This document shows positions 1-7,656 of a stretch of 56,424 bases of DNA, in pieces. Below the pieces are notes generated by a model. It did no database searches and had not been told where the DNA came from. It was given only the letters and a program-made list of their open reading frames with translations. This stretch comes from Oscillospiraceae bacterium (GTDB lineage Bacteria > Bacillota > Clostridia > Oscillospirales > Acutalibacteraceae). The stretch covers positions 1 through 56,424 of the forward strand of contig SVOT01000011.1 in NCBI GenBank assembly GCA_015066225.1, given 5' to 3'. The position numbers and the translations under genes were made by a program. The number at the start of each line of letters is the position of its first letter. Position 1 is the first letter of the stretch.

Positions 1-42
1 TTCTTTTTCATACTGTTTGATATGTCTGTATTCTCTGGGCAT
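1..42 (-). CDS. N-terminus of putative IS3-type OrfA (partial)
   Basis: Only 14 codons are inside the window: MPREYRHIKQYEKE. The start is well defined, because an AGGAGG-type ribosome binding site (complement of 49-55) sits 6 bases upstream of the ATG. Basic, aromatic N-termini of this kind are typical of helix-turn-helix OrfA subunits of IS3-family transposases, which bind the IS ends and are fused to OrfB by frameshifting. The rest of the gene lies to the left of the window, so the call is provisional. Confidence 0.45.
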   Translation of the reverse strand, partial: MPREYRHIKQYEKE

Positions 43-48
43 AACAAA

Positions 49-86
49 ACCTCCTATAGTAGTTTCTTAATTCTACCATAGGAGGT
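49..86 (-). repeat. 14-bp inverted repeat that can hide the transposase ribosome binding site
   Basis: Positions 49-62 and 73-86 are complementary over 14 bp with one mismatch and a 10-base loop. On the minus strand the second arm contains the AGGAGG of the IS gene starting at 42. RNA read into the IS from outside would fold this arm away, while a transcript starting inside the loop would leave it free. Confidence 0.7.
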
Positions 87-150
87 CTCTTTTTTCTATT
101 GTCCGTTTTTACTGGACTTGTTCAAAACAAAGTTTGCGGCTGCTCTTTGA

Positions 151-687
151 TTAAGCTATTTCAAAGCTGACATTTGAAAAATCAAGGTTTTTTAAATCTT
201 CGGCACTTATTTTGAAATATCCGATTTTTTCTGTTTCGGCTAAGAAGTCGGGCATGTTGTCATCCAACGGGTCATATTGCAAAATAGTGATTTCATCACC
301 GTCTTTTATAAATAATGCGGAGCCGTCCTCACAGGAGTCGGTTTCGTAATAATCTATGGAATACTCTGTTTCCGTGTCGCCCAAAAAGTCAAAGCCTGCA
401 TTGAAATCATCAATCAAAGCGTCGGGTTCTCCATCGAAATACTGAACATTGGGAACAAACTCCCCATTTTTTTCAGTGAGGAAAATATAAATAAAACCCT
501 TTTCCGGGATTATATCTGATTTATCGTATTTTTTGAATTCTGCTAATTTTAATTGGCAAAAGAAAAAATCATCTTCACCGATTGTTTCGTTCTCAAGCCA
601 CTCCTCGGGCATTGTGGGCGAGCCGAAAAATTTGCTTGTTCCGGGGTCGTATTCGCCATGTGCTTTTTCAACTTTAATACCAATCAT
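151..687 (-). CDS. DUF1963 (YwqG-like) protein
   Basis: About 178 residues, acidic and soluble, with no signal peptide or membrane segment. The N-terminal half has the DUF1963 layout: a GSPTMPEEW stretch (GxPxxPxxW type), then a 'FFFCQLKLAEF' strand and 'IPEKGFIYIFL' (lP-x-G-x-l-x-F). The molecular function of the family is not established. A TTG codon at 699 would overlap the upstream carboxypeptidase gene. The ATG at 687 is preferred because GGGAG lies 12 bases before it, whereas the same GGGAG directly abuts the TTG. The gene is last in a two-gene unit behind vanY, so it probably depends on the vanY promoter. Confidence 0.75.
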   Translation of the reverse strand: MIGIKVEKAHGEYDPGTSKFFGSPTMPEEWLENETIGEDDFFFCQLKLAEFKKYDKSDIIPEKGFIYIFLTEKNGEFVPNVQYFDGEPDALIDDFNAGFDFLGDTETEYSIDYYETDSCEDGSALFIKDGDEITILQYDPLDDNMPDFLAETEKIGYFKISAEDLKNLDFSNVSFEIA

Positions 688-691
688 ACTG

Positions 692-1558
692 TTATGCAAC
701 TCCCATATATTCTTCTAAAACAAGACCGCTGTCCTTGAGCTCATGTGCCAGCTCAACGCCGACATAACGCCAATGCCAGGGCTCATAAATAACCTTTGTT
801 ATATCCTGCTTGTCTTTCGGATAACGCATAATGAAGCCGTAGTCGGCGGCATTTTCCGTTAACCATTTGAATGCATCTGTGTCTTCAAAGTATTCTTCAA
901 CACAAATAATGTCCATAGCGTAGCCCAGATTGTGTTCTGAAGAACCGGGGGGCATAATAATTGAAGCGGCTTCGATTATTGCTTCCTCATGGCTGTAACC
1001 CTGGCTTTCAAAGAAGCTGACCTTGTTGTTATAGTTTCTTTCCTGTAGTTCGTATGACCGGTAGCCCGAGCAAGGGGTGAGTGTTACACCGTCCTCCAAT
1101 GCAGCATTATACATATCTTCGTAATGTACGGCTACCTGTGCATCAAGCCTTTCTGCACTGCCACAGACGTAAACTAAATTCGGCTCATAATCATCGGGGA
1201 TTCTGTAGCAGGAATTCACAAGCGTGAGGTGCCAGTTTTCTTCGTCAATTGTGATTATTGTGGGGTTATCGATTGTACCCGGAGCAAGAACGGGGAGTGC
1301 CGTTTCAGGCTCGGTTATGGGGGAGGTGGTTCCGCCGGTTGCGGGCGAAGTTGAACCGGGCTCGGCAGTTTGTGCGTTTTGTGCAGATTCGGTGGTGCCG
1401 TTGCCGTTTTGGAGCAATTTGTCGTTATGTTTGTCGAGTGTTATGAATACAACCGCCGTTATTGCGATTATCAACGCCAATAAAAAGCAGCTGAATTTCA
1501 ATGCATTTGCTTCAGCTCTGCGTTTGGCGGATTTCTTCTTCTTTTTTACATTTGCCAT
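692..1558 (-). CDS. Membrane-anchored D-alanyl-D-alanine carboxypeptidase, VanY type (M15B)
   Basis: 288 residues. A Lys/Arg-rich N-terminus and one transmembrane helix (about 21-41) place the enzyme outside the membrane, followed by a Thr/Gly/Pro-rich linker (about 52-92) and an M15B catalytic domain (about 105-280). The zinc and catalytic motifs are intact: SSEHNLGYAMD (His209, Asp216) and EPWHWRYVG (His262), plus CSGYRS near 163. The family removes the terminal D-Ala of peptidoglycan pentapeptides, and a role in wall maturation is more likely than vancomycin resistance because no van ligase or regulator is near. It is read from a clear promoter at 1590-1618. Confidence 0.9.
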   Translation of the reverse strand: MANVKKKKKSAKRRAEANALKFSCFLLALIIAITAVVFITLDKHNDKLLQNGNGTTESAQNAQTAEPGSTSPATGGTTSPITEPETALPVLAPGTIDNPTIITIDEENWHLTLVNSCYRIPDDYEPNLVYVCGSAERLDAQVAVHYEDMYNAALEDGVTLTPCSGYRSYELQERNYNNKVSFFESQGYSHEEAIIEAASIIMPPGSSEHNLGYAMDIICVEEYFEDTDAFKWLTENAADYGFIMRYPKDKQDITKVIYEPWHWRYVGVELAHELKDSGLVLEEYMGVA

Positions 1559-1589
1559 TTTTGTTACCTCTCAGCAAGATTATACGTTA

Positions 1590-1618
1590 ATTATATTGCC
1601 ACAGGCAGGAAAAGTCAA
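1590..1618 (-). promoter_or_regulatory. Sigma-A-type promoter of vanY
   Basis: On the minus strand TTGACT (complement of 1613-1618), a 17-bp spacer and TATAAT (complement of 1590-1595). The start of transcription would fall near 1583, 25 bases before the vanY start codon. Confidence 0.75.
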
Positions 1619-1711
1619 ATAGTAATATTTATATAAATTAGTTGTTAGCACCAAAAGGAGGGTTTTTGTTTTGTGCTTTTTATACAAAGATAAAAAAATG
1701 TTAAAAATAAC

Positions 1712-1740
1712 TGTTGTTAAGTGAGTTTTTGTGTTATAAT
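1712..1740 (+). promoter_or_regulatory. Extended -10 promoter for the lipoprotein pair
   Basis: TGTTATAAT at 1732-1740 is an extended -10 (TG-n-TATAAT). The -35 is weak, TGTTGT at 1712-1717 with 17-bp spacing. It lies about 70 bases before the lipoprotein start at 1809. Confidence 0.6.
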
Positions 1741-1808
1741 TACTGAGTATAAAAAGTACCATCGATATTTATGGGTGGTTATCAATTCTCGAAAGGGGTA
1801 AAACCTTT

Positions 1809-2702
1809 ATGAAACGTATAATTACAGTTGCAACATCCATCTTGCTTGTCAGCGCTCTTTTGCTGACGTTGACTTCGTGCGGCTCTTCAGGTGGAATTGA
1901 GGAAACAAAGCCTTACGAAACAGAGGAAGCTGTTTATACAGAGGGTGCAACTCAGGTAGGCAAAACAAGTGAAGAGGTTCTCGCATATTTCAACAGCCTT
2001 ATTAACGGTGTTAAGGTTGATATGCCTGCAGTTTCTTACAACATTGAAAAGAACGTTCCCAACGACAGCCTTAAGGTTACAAAAAGAGGTGCTGAGGAGG
2101 CTGAAGAGATTGACTCTTCTCTCAAAGCTCTCAACGATGGCGCTAAGGGTATAAAAGACCTTATCCTTCAGGATATTAAGTCAACATCCGGCGATATCGC
2201 TTATGGTGCAGACAACACAGAAACTCTTTTTGTTCAGGGTGAATCATGGGCTTCAAAGCTCACATCTGAAGATATTGCATATGCAACTCTCAAAGAGGTT
2301 GGCGACCAGTATTTCATCACAATAGCCTTCAATGACCTTACAAGCGCAGAGGCACAAGCGGTTCTCACAAAAGCATTTGATCTCAGAGATAAGGAAGAAA
2401 TCCTTGCGTCTGAAGAATTTGCAAAAACCAAAGAGTATCTTGCACTTGAGGATTATGACGTTGTTTACAGCGGATGCAAAATTACTGCAACTGTTGACAG
2501 ACTCACAGACAAAATCACAAACATCAACTATTACAAAGCGGCAAACGTTACCGCATATATGACAGGTGCAGGCACTCTTGAGTCATATGGCGAATTGAGC
2601 GTATTGTTCACTCTTGAGGATAAGGCTGATTTCAATATCACATGGGAAACAGAGTTGCCCACAAGTCCTCTTGAGACAGAAGCAGAAGCCGTTGCAGAAT
2701 AA
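1809..2702 (+). CDS. Lipoprotein of unknown function
   Basis: 297 residues. The N-terminus is a lipoprotein signal peptide: MKR, a hydrophobic core, and the lipobox LTSC near residue 22. The mature protein starts with a Glu/Thr-rich linker and continues as a mixed alpha/beta domain of about 240 residues with no Cys apart from one late residue. It should be tethered to the outer face of the membrane. I do not recognise the family; Clostridia carry many such beta-rich lipoproteins. The ATG is preceded by AAAGGGG. A second lipoprotein starts 15 bases after its stop, so the two are probably co-transcribed and may work together. Confidence 0.7.
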   Translation: MKRIITVATSILLVSALLLTLTSCGSSGGIEETKPYETEEAVYTEGATQVGKTSEEVLAYFNSLINGVKVDMPAVSYNIEKNVPNDSLKVTKRGAEEAEEIDSSLKALNDGAKGIKDLILQDIKSTSGDIAYGADNTETLFVQGESWASKLTSEDIAYATLKEVGDQYFITIAFNDLTSAEAQAVLTKAFDLRDKEEILASEEFAKTKEYLALEDYDVVYSGCKITATVDRLTDKITNINYYKAANVTAYMTGAGTLESYGELSVLFTLEDKADFNITWETELPTSPLETEAEAVAE

Positions 2703-2717
2703 ACGGAGGTAAATTCC

Positions 2718-3410
2718 TTGAGCAAGAAAATTATAGCAATCTTTGTGGTTGCGACAGTAGTATTTATGTGTATATTTGCCGGTTGCAGTAAAAAAGGCGT
2801 GTACACTGACCCCAAAACAGGTAAAGAGTATATTCTCGTTACCGATGAAAACGGGCAAAAGATTCTCAGTGACGATGGCGAATTGCTTGTTTATGCCACA
2901 GAGGATAACGGCAAAATCGTTACTGATGCTGATGGCTCACAGGTTACCGATATCTATGGCTTTATCGGTCAGATTGAGGAAGATGGCATTGTTGAGGATT
3001 TCGCATATAAGCTCTTCCTCCCCGATGGTTGGTCATCTACAGACACATTCGGCACTTTCCAGAATAAATCTGCAAAACAGACATGTGTCATAACAATTCT
3101 TGATGAGACGTATGACGACTATTATAAAACAAACAAAGACACCTATAACCAGTTGGCAGGGATGGAAGAAGTTGATGAGGTCACCTGGGAAGAAGATGTT
3201 AAAATAAGCGATGACGCAGAAAAGGTCGTTCGTTTCACAATGAAGTCAAAAGACGGTATGCGTGTTATGTATTTCTTCGAAAACTCCGATAACACATATA
3301 AGGTTCTCTTTGATGCTGAAAGCCCCGACGGTGCATTGGAAGCTGCAGAGGAATTTGTTAAATCAATTAAATACAAACCATACACATATTTCCCGGCTGA
3401 AGAAGCGTAA
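2718..3410 (+). CDS. Second lipoprotein of unknown function
   Basis: 230 residues with a TTG start chosen because CGGAGGT ends 7 bases upstream. Signal peptide and lipobox (FAGC, about residues 20-23) are clear. Next come three short repeats built around a turn, seen in KTGKEYILVTDENG, SDDGELLVYATEDNG and DADGSQVTD, which suggests a stretch of beta-hairpins. The C-terminal part (about 95-220) resembles the compact alpha/beta folds of PsbP/DUF-type lipoproteins, but this is only an impression. It is the last gene of its unit and is followed by a strong terminator. Confidence 0.7.
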   Translation: MSKKIIAIFVVATVVFMCIFAGCSKKGVYTDPKTGKEYILVTDENGQKILSDDGELLVYATEDNGKIVTDADGSQVTDIYGFIGQIEEDGIVEDFAYKLFLPDGWSSTDTFGTFQNKSAKQTCVITILDETYDDYYKTNKDTYNQLAGMEEVDEVTWEEDVKISDDAEKVVRFTMKSKDGMRVMYFFENSDNTYKVLFDAESPDGALEAAEEFVKSIKYKPYTYFPAEEA

Positions 3411-3421
3411 TATAAAAATCA

Positions 3422-3455
3422 AACCTCGCAAGTTTAACTTGCGAGGTTATTTTTT
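3422..3455. terminator. Rho-independent terminator, usable in both directions
   Basis: AACCTCGCAAGTT and AACTTGCGAGGTT (3422-3434, 3436-3448) are perfectly complementary and are followed by ATTTTTTAT. It closes the lipoprotein pair. The upstream A-run also lets it serve the convergent gene ending at 3483. Confidence 0.85.
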
Positions 3456-3482
3456 ATATATGAAAAACAGGCTTTATAAAAG

Positions 3483-4064
3483 TTAGATTTTATCTTTAAT
3501 GTATTTGTTGGTTGCCATATAAATTGTGGGAACAAGAATAACGGCGGCAACTACCTCGATAATACCGTTAACACCTATAAGTGTTGTAATAATTGTGTTA
3601 AGTGTTGTTGTTACACCAAGTGTCAAGGTTTCGAAACCGTTGAAAACGTTTAATGCTGTAATAACAAGAACGGTATTTGTTAACGTACCTGCCAATGCAC
3701 CGATTGCAACGGCAAGGGGCTTTTTTATTTTTGTTTTCAAAAGAAGCATAACTACTATGCCTGTAACTAAGCCTACGAATATTCTTGGTACAACGGATAT
3801 CATAGGATTCTGGAAAGGAATGTTTGCCGGTATCGGCTCCTGAAAGGCTTTGATAACACAAAGCACGCCCCAGAATGCACCAAGAAAAGCACCCTCTTTA
3901 GGCCCGAAAATTGAAGCACCGAGAATGGTCACTAAGTGGATTGTTGTTATTGCTATGCCGGGGCCGATGATGATGTAGCCAAGCGGTGTGAATGTCAGAA
4001 CGACTATCAATGCCGCAAACAAGGCAAGCAAAACAAGACGAACAAGTTTTTTCTTTTTTTTCAT
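3483..4064 (-). CDS. panT: ECF transporter S component, probably for pantothenate
   Basis: 193 residues, almost all hydrophobic, with about six membrane helices after a basic KKKKK start. 'LTFTPLGYIIIGPG', 'TTIHLVTILGASIFGPKEGAFLG' (in pieces) and the spacing of the helices fit the PanT group of energy-coupling-factor substrate-binding subunits. The substrate is inferred from the adjacent coaX gene, 60 bases upstream in the same direction, since pantothenate kinase acts on what PanT would import. Such proteins need a shared EcfA-EcfA'-EcfT module, which is not in this window. The start has AAAGGAG eight bases upstream. Another vitamin precursor cannot be excluded. Confidence 0.75.
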   Translation of the reverse strand: MKKKKKLVRLVLLALFAALIVVLTFTPLGYIIIGPGIAITTIHLVTILGASIFGPKEGAFLGAFWGVLCVIKAFQEPIPANIPFQNPMISVVPRIFVGLVTGIVVMLLLKTKIKKPLAVAIGALAGTLTNTVLVITALNVFNGFETLTLGVTTTLNTIITTLIGVNGIIEVVAAVILVPTIYMATNKYIKDKI

Positions 4065-4124
4065 GGTAAAACTCCTTTAGCTACTGTTCTCAAAGAGATA
4101 CAATGCTGCTTGTTTTAGTTTTTG

Positions 4125-4889
4125 TTACCTGTTTTTCTTATAAATTGCCAAAAGCCCCTGTAAAACAAGGTCTTTGTTATATATTATGTTTTTTGTGCAA
4201 CAAGCAACAATATCTTTTGCAAGACCGCCGGTTGCTACGAGTGTTTTTATGGGCTTGCCCAACTCCTTTTCGATTCTGTCAGCCATACCGTCAAGCATAG
4301 CGGCGTTGCCGAAAACAGTTCCGGAGCGAATGCACTCAATAGTGTTTGTGCCAATAACGTGTGCGGGGGCTGAAAGCTCAATTGTGGGAAGCTGAGAGGT
4401 TCTTGCGGCAAGGGCATCAAGAGAAATGCCGATACCCGGAGCAATTGTGCAACCGCAAAAAACGCCCTTTTCATCAATAAGAAGAAGCTTTGTGGCTGTG
4501 CCAAGGTCCATAACAATGCAGGGCAATTCGTATTGTGATAAAGCACCAACGGCACCTGCAACTAAATCTGCACCAACTTCCTTTGGGTTGTCTGTTGCGA
4601 TTTTGAGACCGTTTTTTATACCTGCAGCCACAATAAGGGAGTCGCACCCCGTGACTTTCTTTATTGCGTCTTTGAAAACGCGTGTTAATTCGGGAACAAC
4701 AGAGCTGATAACAGCACCCTCGAAATTTCTGTCTATGCCTTCAAGCTGAAAAATGGCATTCAGTTCGATGGCGTATTGCTCGGCAGTTCTGTGCCTTTGT
4801 GTTGCAAGGCGTGAAATAAAAACGAGAGAGTCGTCTTTGAAAACGCCTAAAGTGATGTTTGTATTGCCGATGTCGGCTGCAAGAATCAT
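4125..4889 (-). CDS. coaX: Type III pantothenate kinase
   Basis: 254 residues, the usual CoaX length. The ASKHA-fold phosphate motif DIGNTNITLGVF is at the very N-terminus, and 'DLGTATKLLLID' and 'PGIGISLDALAARTSQLP' are the further family signatures. It makes 4'-phosphopantothenate, the first step from pantothenate to coenzyme A. CoaX enzymes typically need a monovalent cation and are not feedback-inhibited by CoA. The reading frame extends 21 codons further upstream, but GGAGGTGACCG directly in front of the ATG at 4889 fixes the start. It is the first gene of a two-gene unit with the S component. Confidence 0.95.
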   Translation of the reverse strand: MILAADIGNTNITLGVFKDDSLVFISRLATQRHRTAEQYAIELNAIFQLEGIDRNFEGAVISSVVPELTRVFKDAIKKVTGCDSLIVAAGIKNGLKIATDNPKEVGADLVAGAVGALSQYELPCIVMDLGTATKLLLIDEKGVFCGCTIAPGIGISLDALAARTSQLPTIELSAPAHVIGTNTIECIRSGTVFGNAAMLDGMADRIEKELGKPIKTLVATGGLAKDIVACCTKNIIYNKDLVLQGLLAIYKKNR

Positions 4890-4958
4890 TTCGGTCACCT
4901 CCGTGATGGATAGATTATACAACAATAAACATAATTTATCAATAAATTTCAAAAAACT

Positions 4959-4988
4959 CTTTAAAATGAGTTATATCTGTGATATAAT
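4959..4988 (+). promoter_or_regulatory. Possible mscL promoter
   Basis: TATAAT at 4983-4988 lies 36 bases before mscL. The -35 (CTTTAA, 4959-4964) is weak, so the element is uncertain. Confidence 0.35.
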
Positions 4989-5024
4989 TTCTGCGTAATT
5001 TTATAAAAGTGAGGTATTACACTT

Positions 5025-5513
5025 ATGAGCAAAAAAGATGCAGCAAAAAAAGGAATCGGATTTTTGAAAGAGTTCAAGGATTTCATCTCAAAAGGTAACG
5101 TAATCGACCTTGCAGTCGGCGTTATCATCGGCGGTGCTTTTTCAGGAATCGTAACAAATCTCGTTACAAACATTATTACACCTGTTATTACACTTATCAC
5201 AGGTAAGGTTGCTTTCACAGACTTGTTTGTTGTTCTCGGCAGCGATGCTGAATATGCTACTCTTGCCGCAGCACAGGAAGCAGGCGCATCAACATTGAAC
5301 TACGGTCTTTTCATTCAGGCTGTTATTGATTTCATCATCACAGCATTCGTTATCTTCCTTCTTGTTAAAGGCATCAACAAGGTAAGAAACGTTGGCAAAA
5401 AAGAAGAAGCTCCTGTTGAGGAAGCACCCACAACAAAGGTTTGCCCCTTCTGCAAAAGCGAAATCAATATTGAAGCAACTCGTTGCCCCAACTGCACATC
5501 GGAGGTTGAATAA
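5025..5513 (+). CDS. mscL: Large-conductance mechanosensitive channel with a C-terminal zinc ribbon
   Basis: 162 residues. The N-terminal amphipathic helix and first membrane helix read FKDFISKGNVIDLAVGVIIGG, the classic MscL pore region. A second helix lies at about 95-115. The family opens under membrane tension and protects against osmotic downshock. The tail is longer than usual and ends in CPFCKSEIN...CPNC (about residues 140-158), two CxxC pairs that should bind zinc. The start has GAGGT upstream. The gene lies 5 bases before murT, which may make channel and wall synthesis co-expressed. Confidence 0.92.
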   Translation: MSKKDAAKKGIGFLKEFKDFISKGNVIDLAVGVIIGGAFSGIVTNLVTNIITPVITLITGKVAFTDLFVVLGSDAEYATLAAAQEAGASTLNYGLFIQAVIDFIITAFVIFLLVKGINKVRNVGKKEEAPVEEAPTTKVCPFCKSEINIEATRCPNCTSEVE

Positions 5514-5518
5514 TCCCA

Positions 5519-6910
5519 ATGGGAAAATTAAGGTATTTTATTGCACTCTGGGCTTCCAAAGGTGCTTATATACTGTTACGTATTCTTAAAAGAAACGCCA
5601 CGATGTATCCCGGGTTTGTTGCTTTAAAGATTTGCCCGGATTACCTTGCAAGAACAAAGAAATCACCAAATGTTCTTTGTGTTACGGGTACAAACGGCAA
5701 AACAACCACAACCAATATGGTTGCAGATATTCTTTCTCAGAGCGGGATGAGGGTTGTATCCAACAGATACGGCTCAAACATTAATACGGGTGTTGCCACA
5801 GCGCTTACACATAGCGTTAACGTGTTCGGCAAGCCCAGAATTGATGCACTTGTTCTTGAGGTTGATGAAAGATTTTCGAGACTTATTGTTCCGTTTATTA
5901 AGCCCGATTATTTTATTGTAACCAACCTATTCAGGGATTCTATAAAGCGAAATGCTCACCCTGAATATATTTTCAGTATTCTTGATACTTATATCCCCAA
6001 GCAAACAAAGCTTGTTCTCAATGCCGATTGCTTGCAGTCTTCACAGTTGTGCAAAGATAATGAAAGAGTTTATTTCGGTATTGATAAGCTTGATACAGAC
6101 GTTACTGAGTGCGTTAACCTTATTAACGATTTTTCTATTTGCCCGGTATGCAACGAAAAACTCAAGTTTAATTATCTCAGATATCACCACATCGGTAATG
6201 CATATTGTCCCAAATGCGATTTCAAGTCATTTGATGCTGATTACAGATTGACAAATATTGATTATGACGCTAAGACCATTACGGTTAAACACGGTGAAAC
6301 CGAAGACGTTTACCCGATGGTAAACAGAGCTCTTTATAATATTTATAACGAGCTTGCGGCAATCAGCCTTATGTCTGAATTTGGCGCTGACCTTGACAAG
6401 GTCAAGGAATATATGGCTAAAATCAGCGTTACGCAGACCCGCTACAATGAAACAAAGGCGGGCAAAACGGAGATTATCAGAACTATGGCAAAGGGGCAAA
6501 ACTCTGTATCCTGTTCCAGAACACTCGATTTCGTAGGTCACGAAACAGGCGCCAGAACAGTTTTCATTATGATTGATGACCTTTTTGAACGCAGAGATTC
6601 TTCTGAGTTTGTTGGTTGGATATATGATGCCGATTTTGAGTTTCTTAACACTGACGATATTAAGCAGATTGTTCTTGCGGGTCCCCGATGCTTTGACTAC
6701 AAGCTGAGATTACTTATTGCGGGAGTTCCCGAAGAAAGAATTCTTTGTGAAGAAGATGAATTCAAAGCAGTAGATATAATGGACAAGGATATTGATAAGC
6801 TTTACCTTCTCCACGATACCTCTACCTATGACCTGGCTTGCAAGGTTGAAGAAAAAATCAAAGACGTGTTTCGGAAAGAGTATTCGTTAAAAGGCGGTGA
6901 ACAGGCATGA
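5519..6910 (+). CDS. murT: Lipid II isoglutaminyl synthase, MurT subunit
   Basis: 463 residues. A short hydrophobic start is followed by a Mur-ligase ATP site TGTNGKTTTT (Lys61), a Cys4 zinc ribbon (CPVC at about 207-210 and CPKC further on) inserted in the middle domain, and a DUF1727-type C-terminal domain with 'WIYDADFEFL'. MurT with GatD converts the alpha-carboxyl of D-Glu in lipid II to D-isoglutamine, and the Asp in WIYD corresponds to the residue reported to complete the GatD triad. The stop overlaps the gatD start by 4 bases, so the subunits are translationally coupled. ATP motifs are intact, unlike those of its partner. Confidence 0.93.
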   Translation: MGKLRYFIALWASKGAYILLRILKRNATMYPGFVALKICPDYLARTKKSPNVLCVTGTNGKTTTTNMVADILSQSGMRVVSNRYGSNINTGVATALTHSVNVFGKPRIDALVLEVDERFSRLIVPFIKPDYFIVTNLFRDSIKRNAHPEYIFSILDTYIPKQTKLVLNADCLQSSQLCKDNERVYFGIDKLDTDVTECVNLINDFSICPVCNEKLKFNYLRYHHIGNAYCPKCDFKSFDADYRLTNIDYDAKTITVKHGETEDVYPMVNRALYNIYNELAAISLMSEFGADLDKVKEYMAKISVTQTRYNETKAGKTEIIRTMAKGQNSVSCSRTLDFVGHETGARTVFIMIDDLFERRDSSEFVGWIYDADFEFLNTDDIKQIVLAGPRCFDYKLRLLIAGVPEERILCEEDEFKAVDIMDKDIDKLYLLHDTSTYDLACKVEEKIKDVFRKEYSLKGGEQA

Positions 6911-7617
6911 AAATAGAGGTTCTGTATCCCGAAATCTGTTGCCTGTTTGGCGATAAAGCGAATATGAGATATCTTGAAATGTGTCTTCCGGAGGCTGAGT
7001 TTATCAGAACACCTGTCAGCGAAATGCCTCGTTTTCTCAGCGAGGATGTTGATATGGTGTATATCGGCTCCTGCAGTGAATCAAACCAGGAAAAAATTCT
7101 TTCCCGACTTATTGAGAATAAAAGCAGGGTGGAAGAGTTGGTGGAAAAAGGCGTTGTTTTTCTTTTGACAGGCAATGCATTTGAAATTTTCGGTAAATGC
7201 ATAAAAACTCCTGACGGCAAAGAAATTGAAGGTCTCGGGCTTTTCAGCTTCTATGCCCAAAGAACCATCCCCAAAAGAAACAACTCACTTTTCCTTGGTA
7301 AGTTTGAAAACATTGAAATTGTCGGTTATACAAGCAGGTTTTCTCACAGCTATGATATTTCTGAGAGTGATGCTTTCATTTCGGTAGCAAAGGGCTACGG
7401 CTCTTATACGGATTCCAAAACAGAGGGCGTCAGAAAAAATAACTTGTTTGGCACATATCTTCTGGGTCCTTTCCTTATTCAGAATCCCTTGTTTACTGAA
7501 TATCTTATTAAGCTTCTTGGTGTGGAAAATCCAAGTCTTGCGTTTAAAGACGAGATAATGAAAGCCTACGAAGTGAGATTAGCCGAGTTTAAAAGAGATA
7601 TAACTTTCGCAGAATAA
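6907..7617 (+). CDS. gatD: GatD-like subunit lacking both catalytic residues (pseudo-glutaminase)
   Basis: 236 residues with the class I glutamine amidotransferase fold of GatD throughout: N-terminal 'IEVLYPEI', 'TPDG-x-EIEGLG', 'GTYLLGP-x-L-x-x-NP'. In characterised GatD the nucleophile is the Cys of ICGGYQ and the base is the His of YLHGP. Here the first segment reads LLTGNAFEIFG, placing Gly89 at the Cys position, and the second reads YLLGP with Leu186 for His. The GGGSDREQ loop is also changed (GSCSESNQ). Glutamine hydrolysis is therefore unlikely. The protein may be structural or may pass free ammonia to MurT. It is coupled to murT and followed by a terminator. Confidence 0.85.
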   Translation: MKIEVLYPEICCLFGDKANMRYLEMCLPEAEFIRTPVSEMPRFLSEDVDMVYIGSCSESNQEKILSRLIENKSRVEELVEKGVVFLLTGNAFEIFGKCIKTPDGKEIEGLGLFSFYAQRTIPKRNNSLFLGKFENIEIVGYTSRFSHSYDISESDAFISVAKGYGSYTDSKTEGVRKNNLFGTYLLGPFLIQNPLFTEYLIKLLGVENPSLAFKDEIMKAYEVRLAEFKRDITFAE

Positions 7618-7620
7618 AAA

Positions 7621-7656
7621 AAGTCACCGCAATCATTGATTGCGGTGACTTTTTTA
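7621..7656. terminator. Strong bidirectional terminator between gatD and the convergent gene
   Basis: AAGTCACCGCAATCA and its complement (7621-7635, 7637-7651) form a 15-bp stem followed by TTTTT. An A-run in front makes it work for the minus strand too, where it overlaps the last codons of the gene ending at 7654. Confidence 0.88.

Larger units (their letters stand above)
1..118 (-). mobile_element. Edge of an insertion sequence (IS3-like), truncated by the window
   Basis: Reading the minus strand there is the start of a small basic ORF, a hairpin in front of it, and then the sequence GTCCAGTAAAAACGGACA (complement of 100-117), which looks like an IS terminal repeat. The family guess (IS3, IS150-like) comes from the first residues of the ORF, which resemble helix-turn-helix OrfA proteins common in Clostridia. 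The other end lies outside the window, so neither the matching repeat nor a target duplication can be checked. Confidence 0.5.

Noticed and set aside
1580-1762. 60-codon minus-strand frame between vanY and the lipoproteins
   Set aside because: Overlaps both promoters of the intergenic region and is low-complexity Tyr/Leu/Lys-rich; no ribosome binding site.
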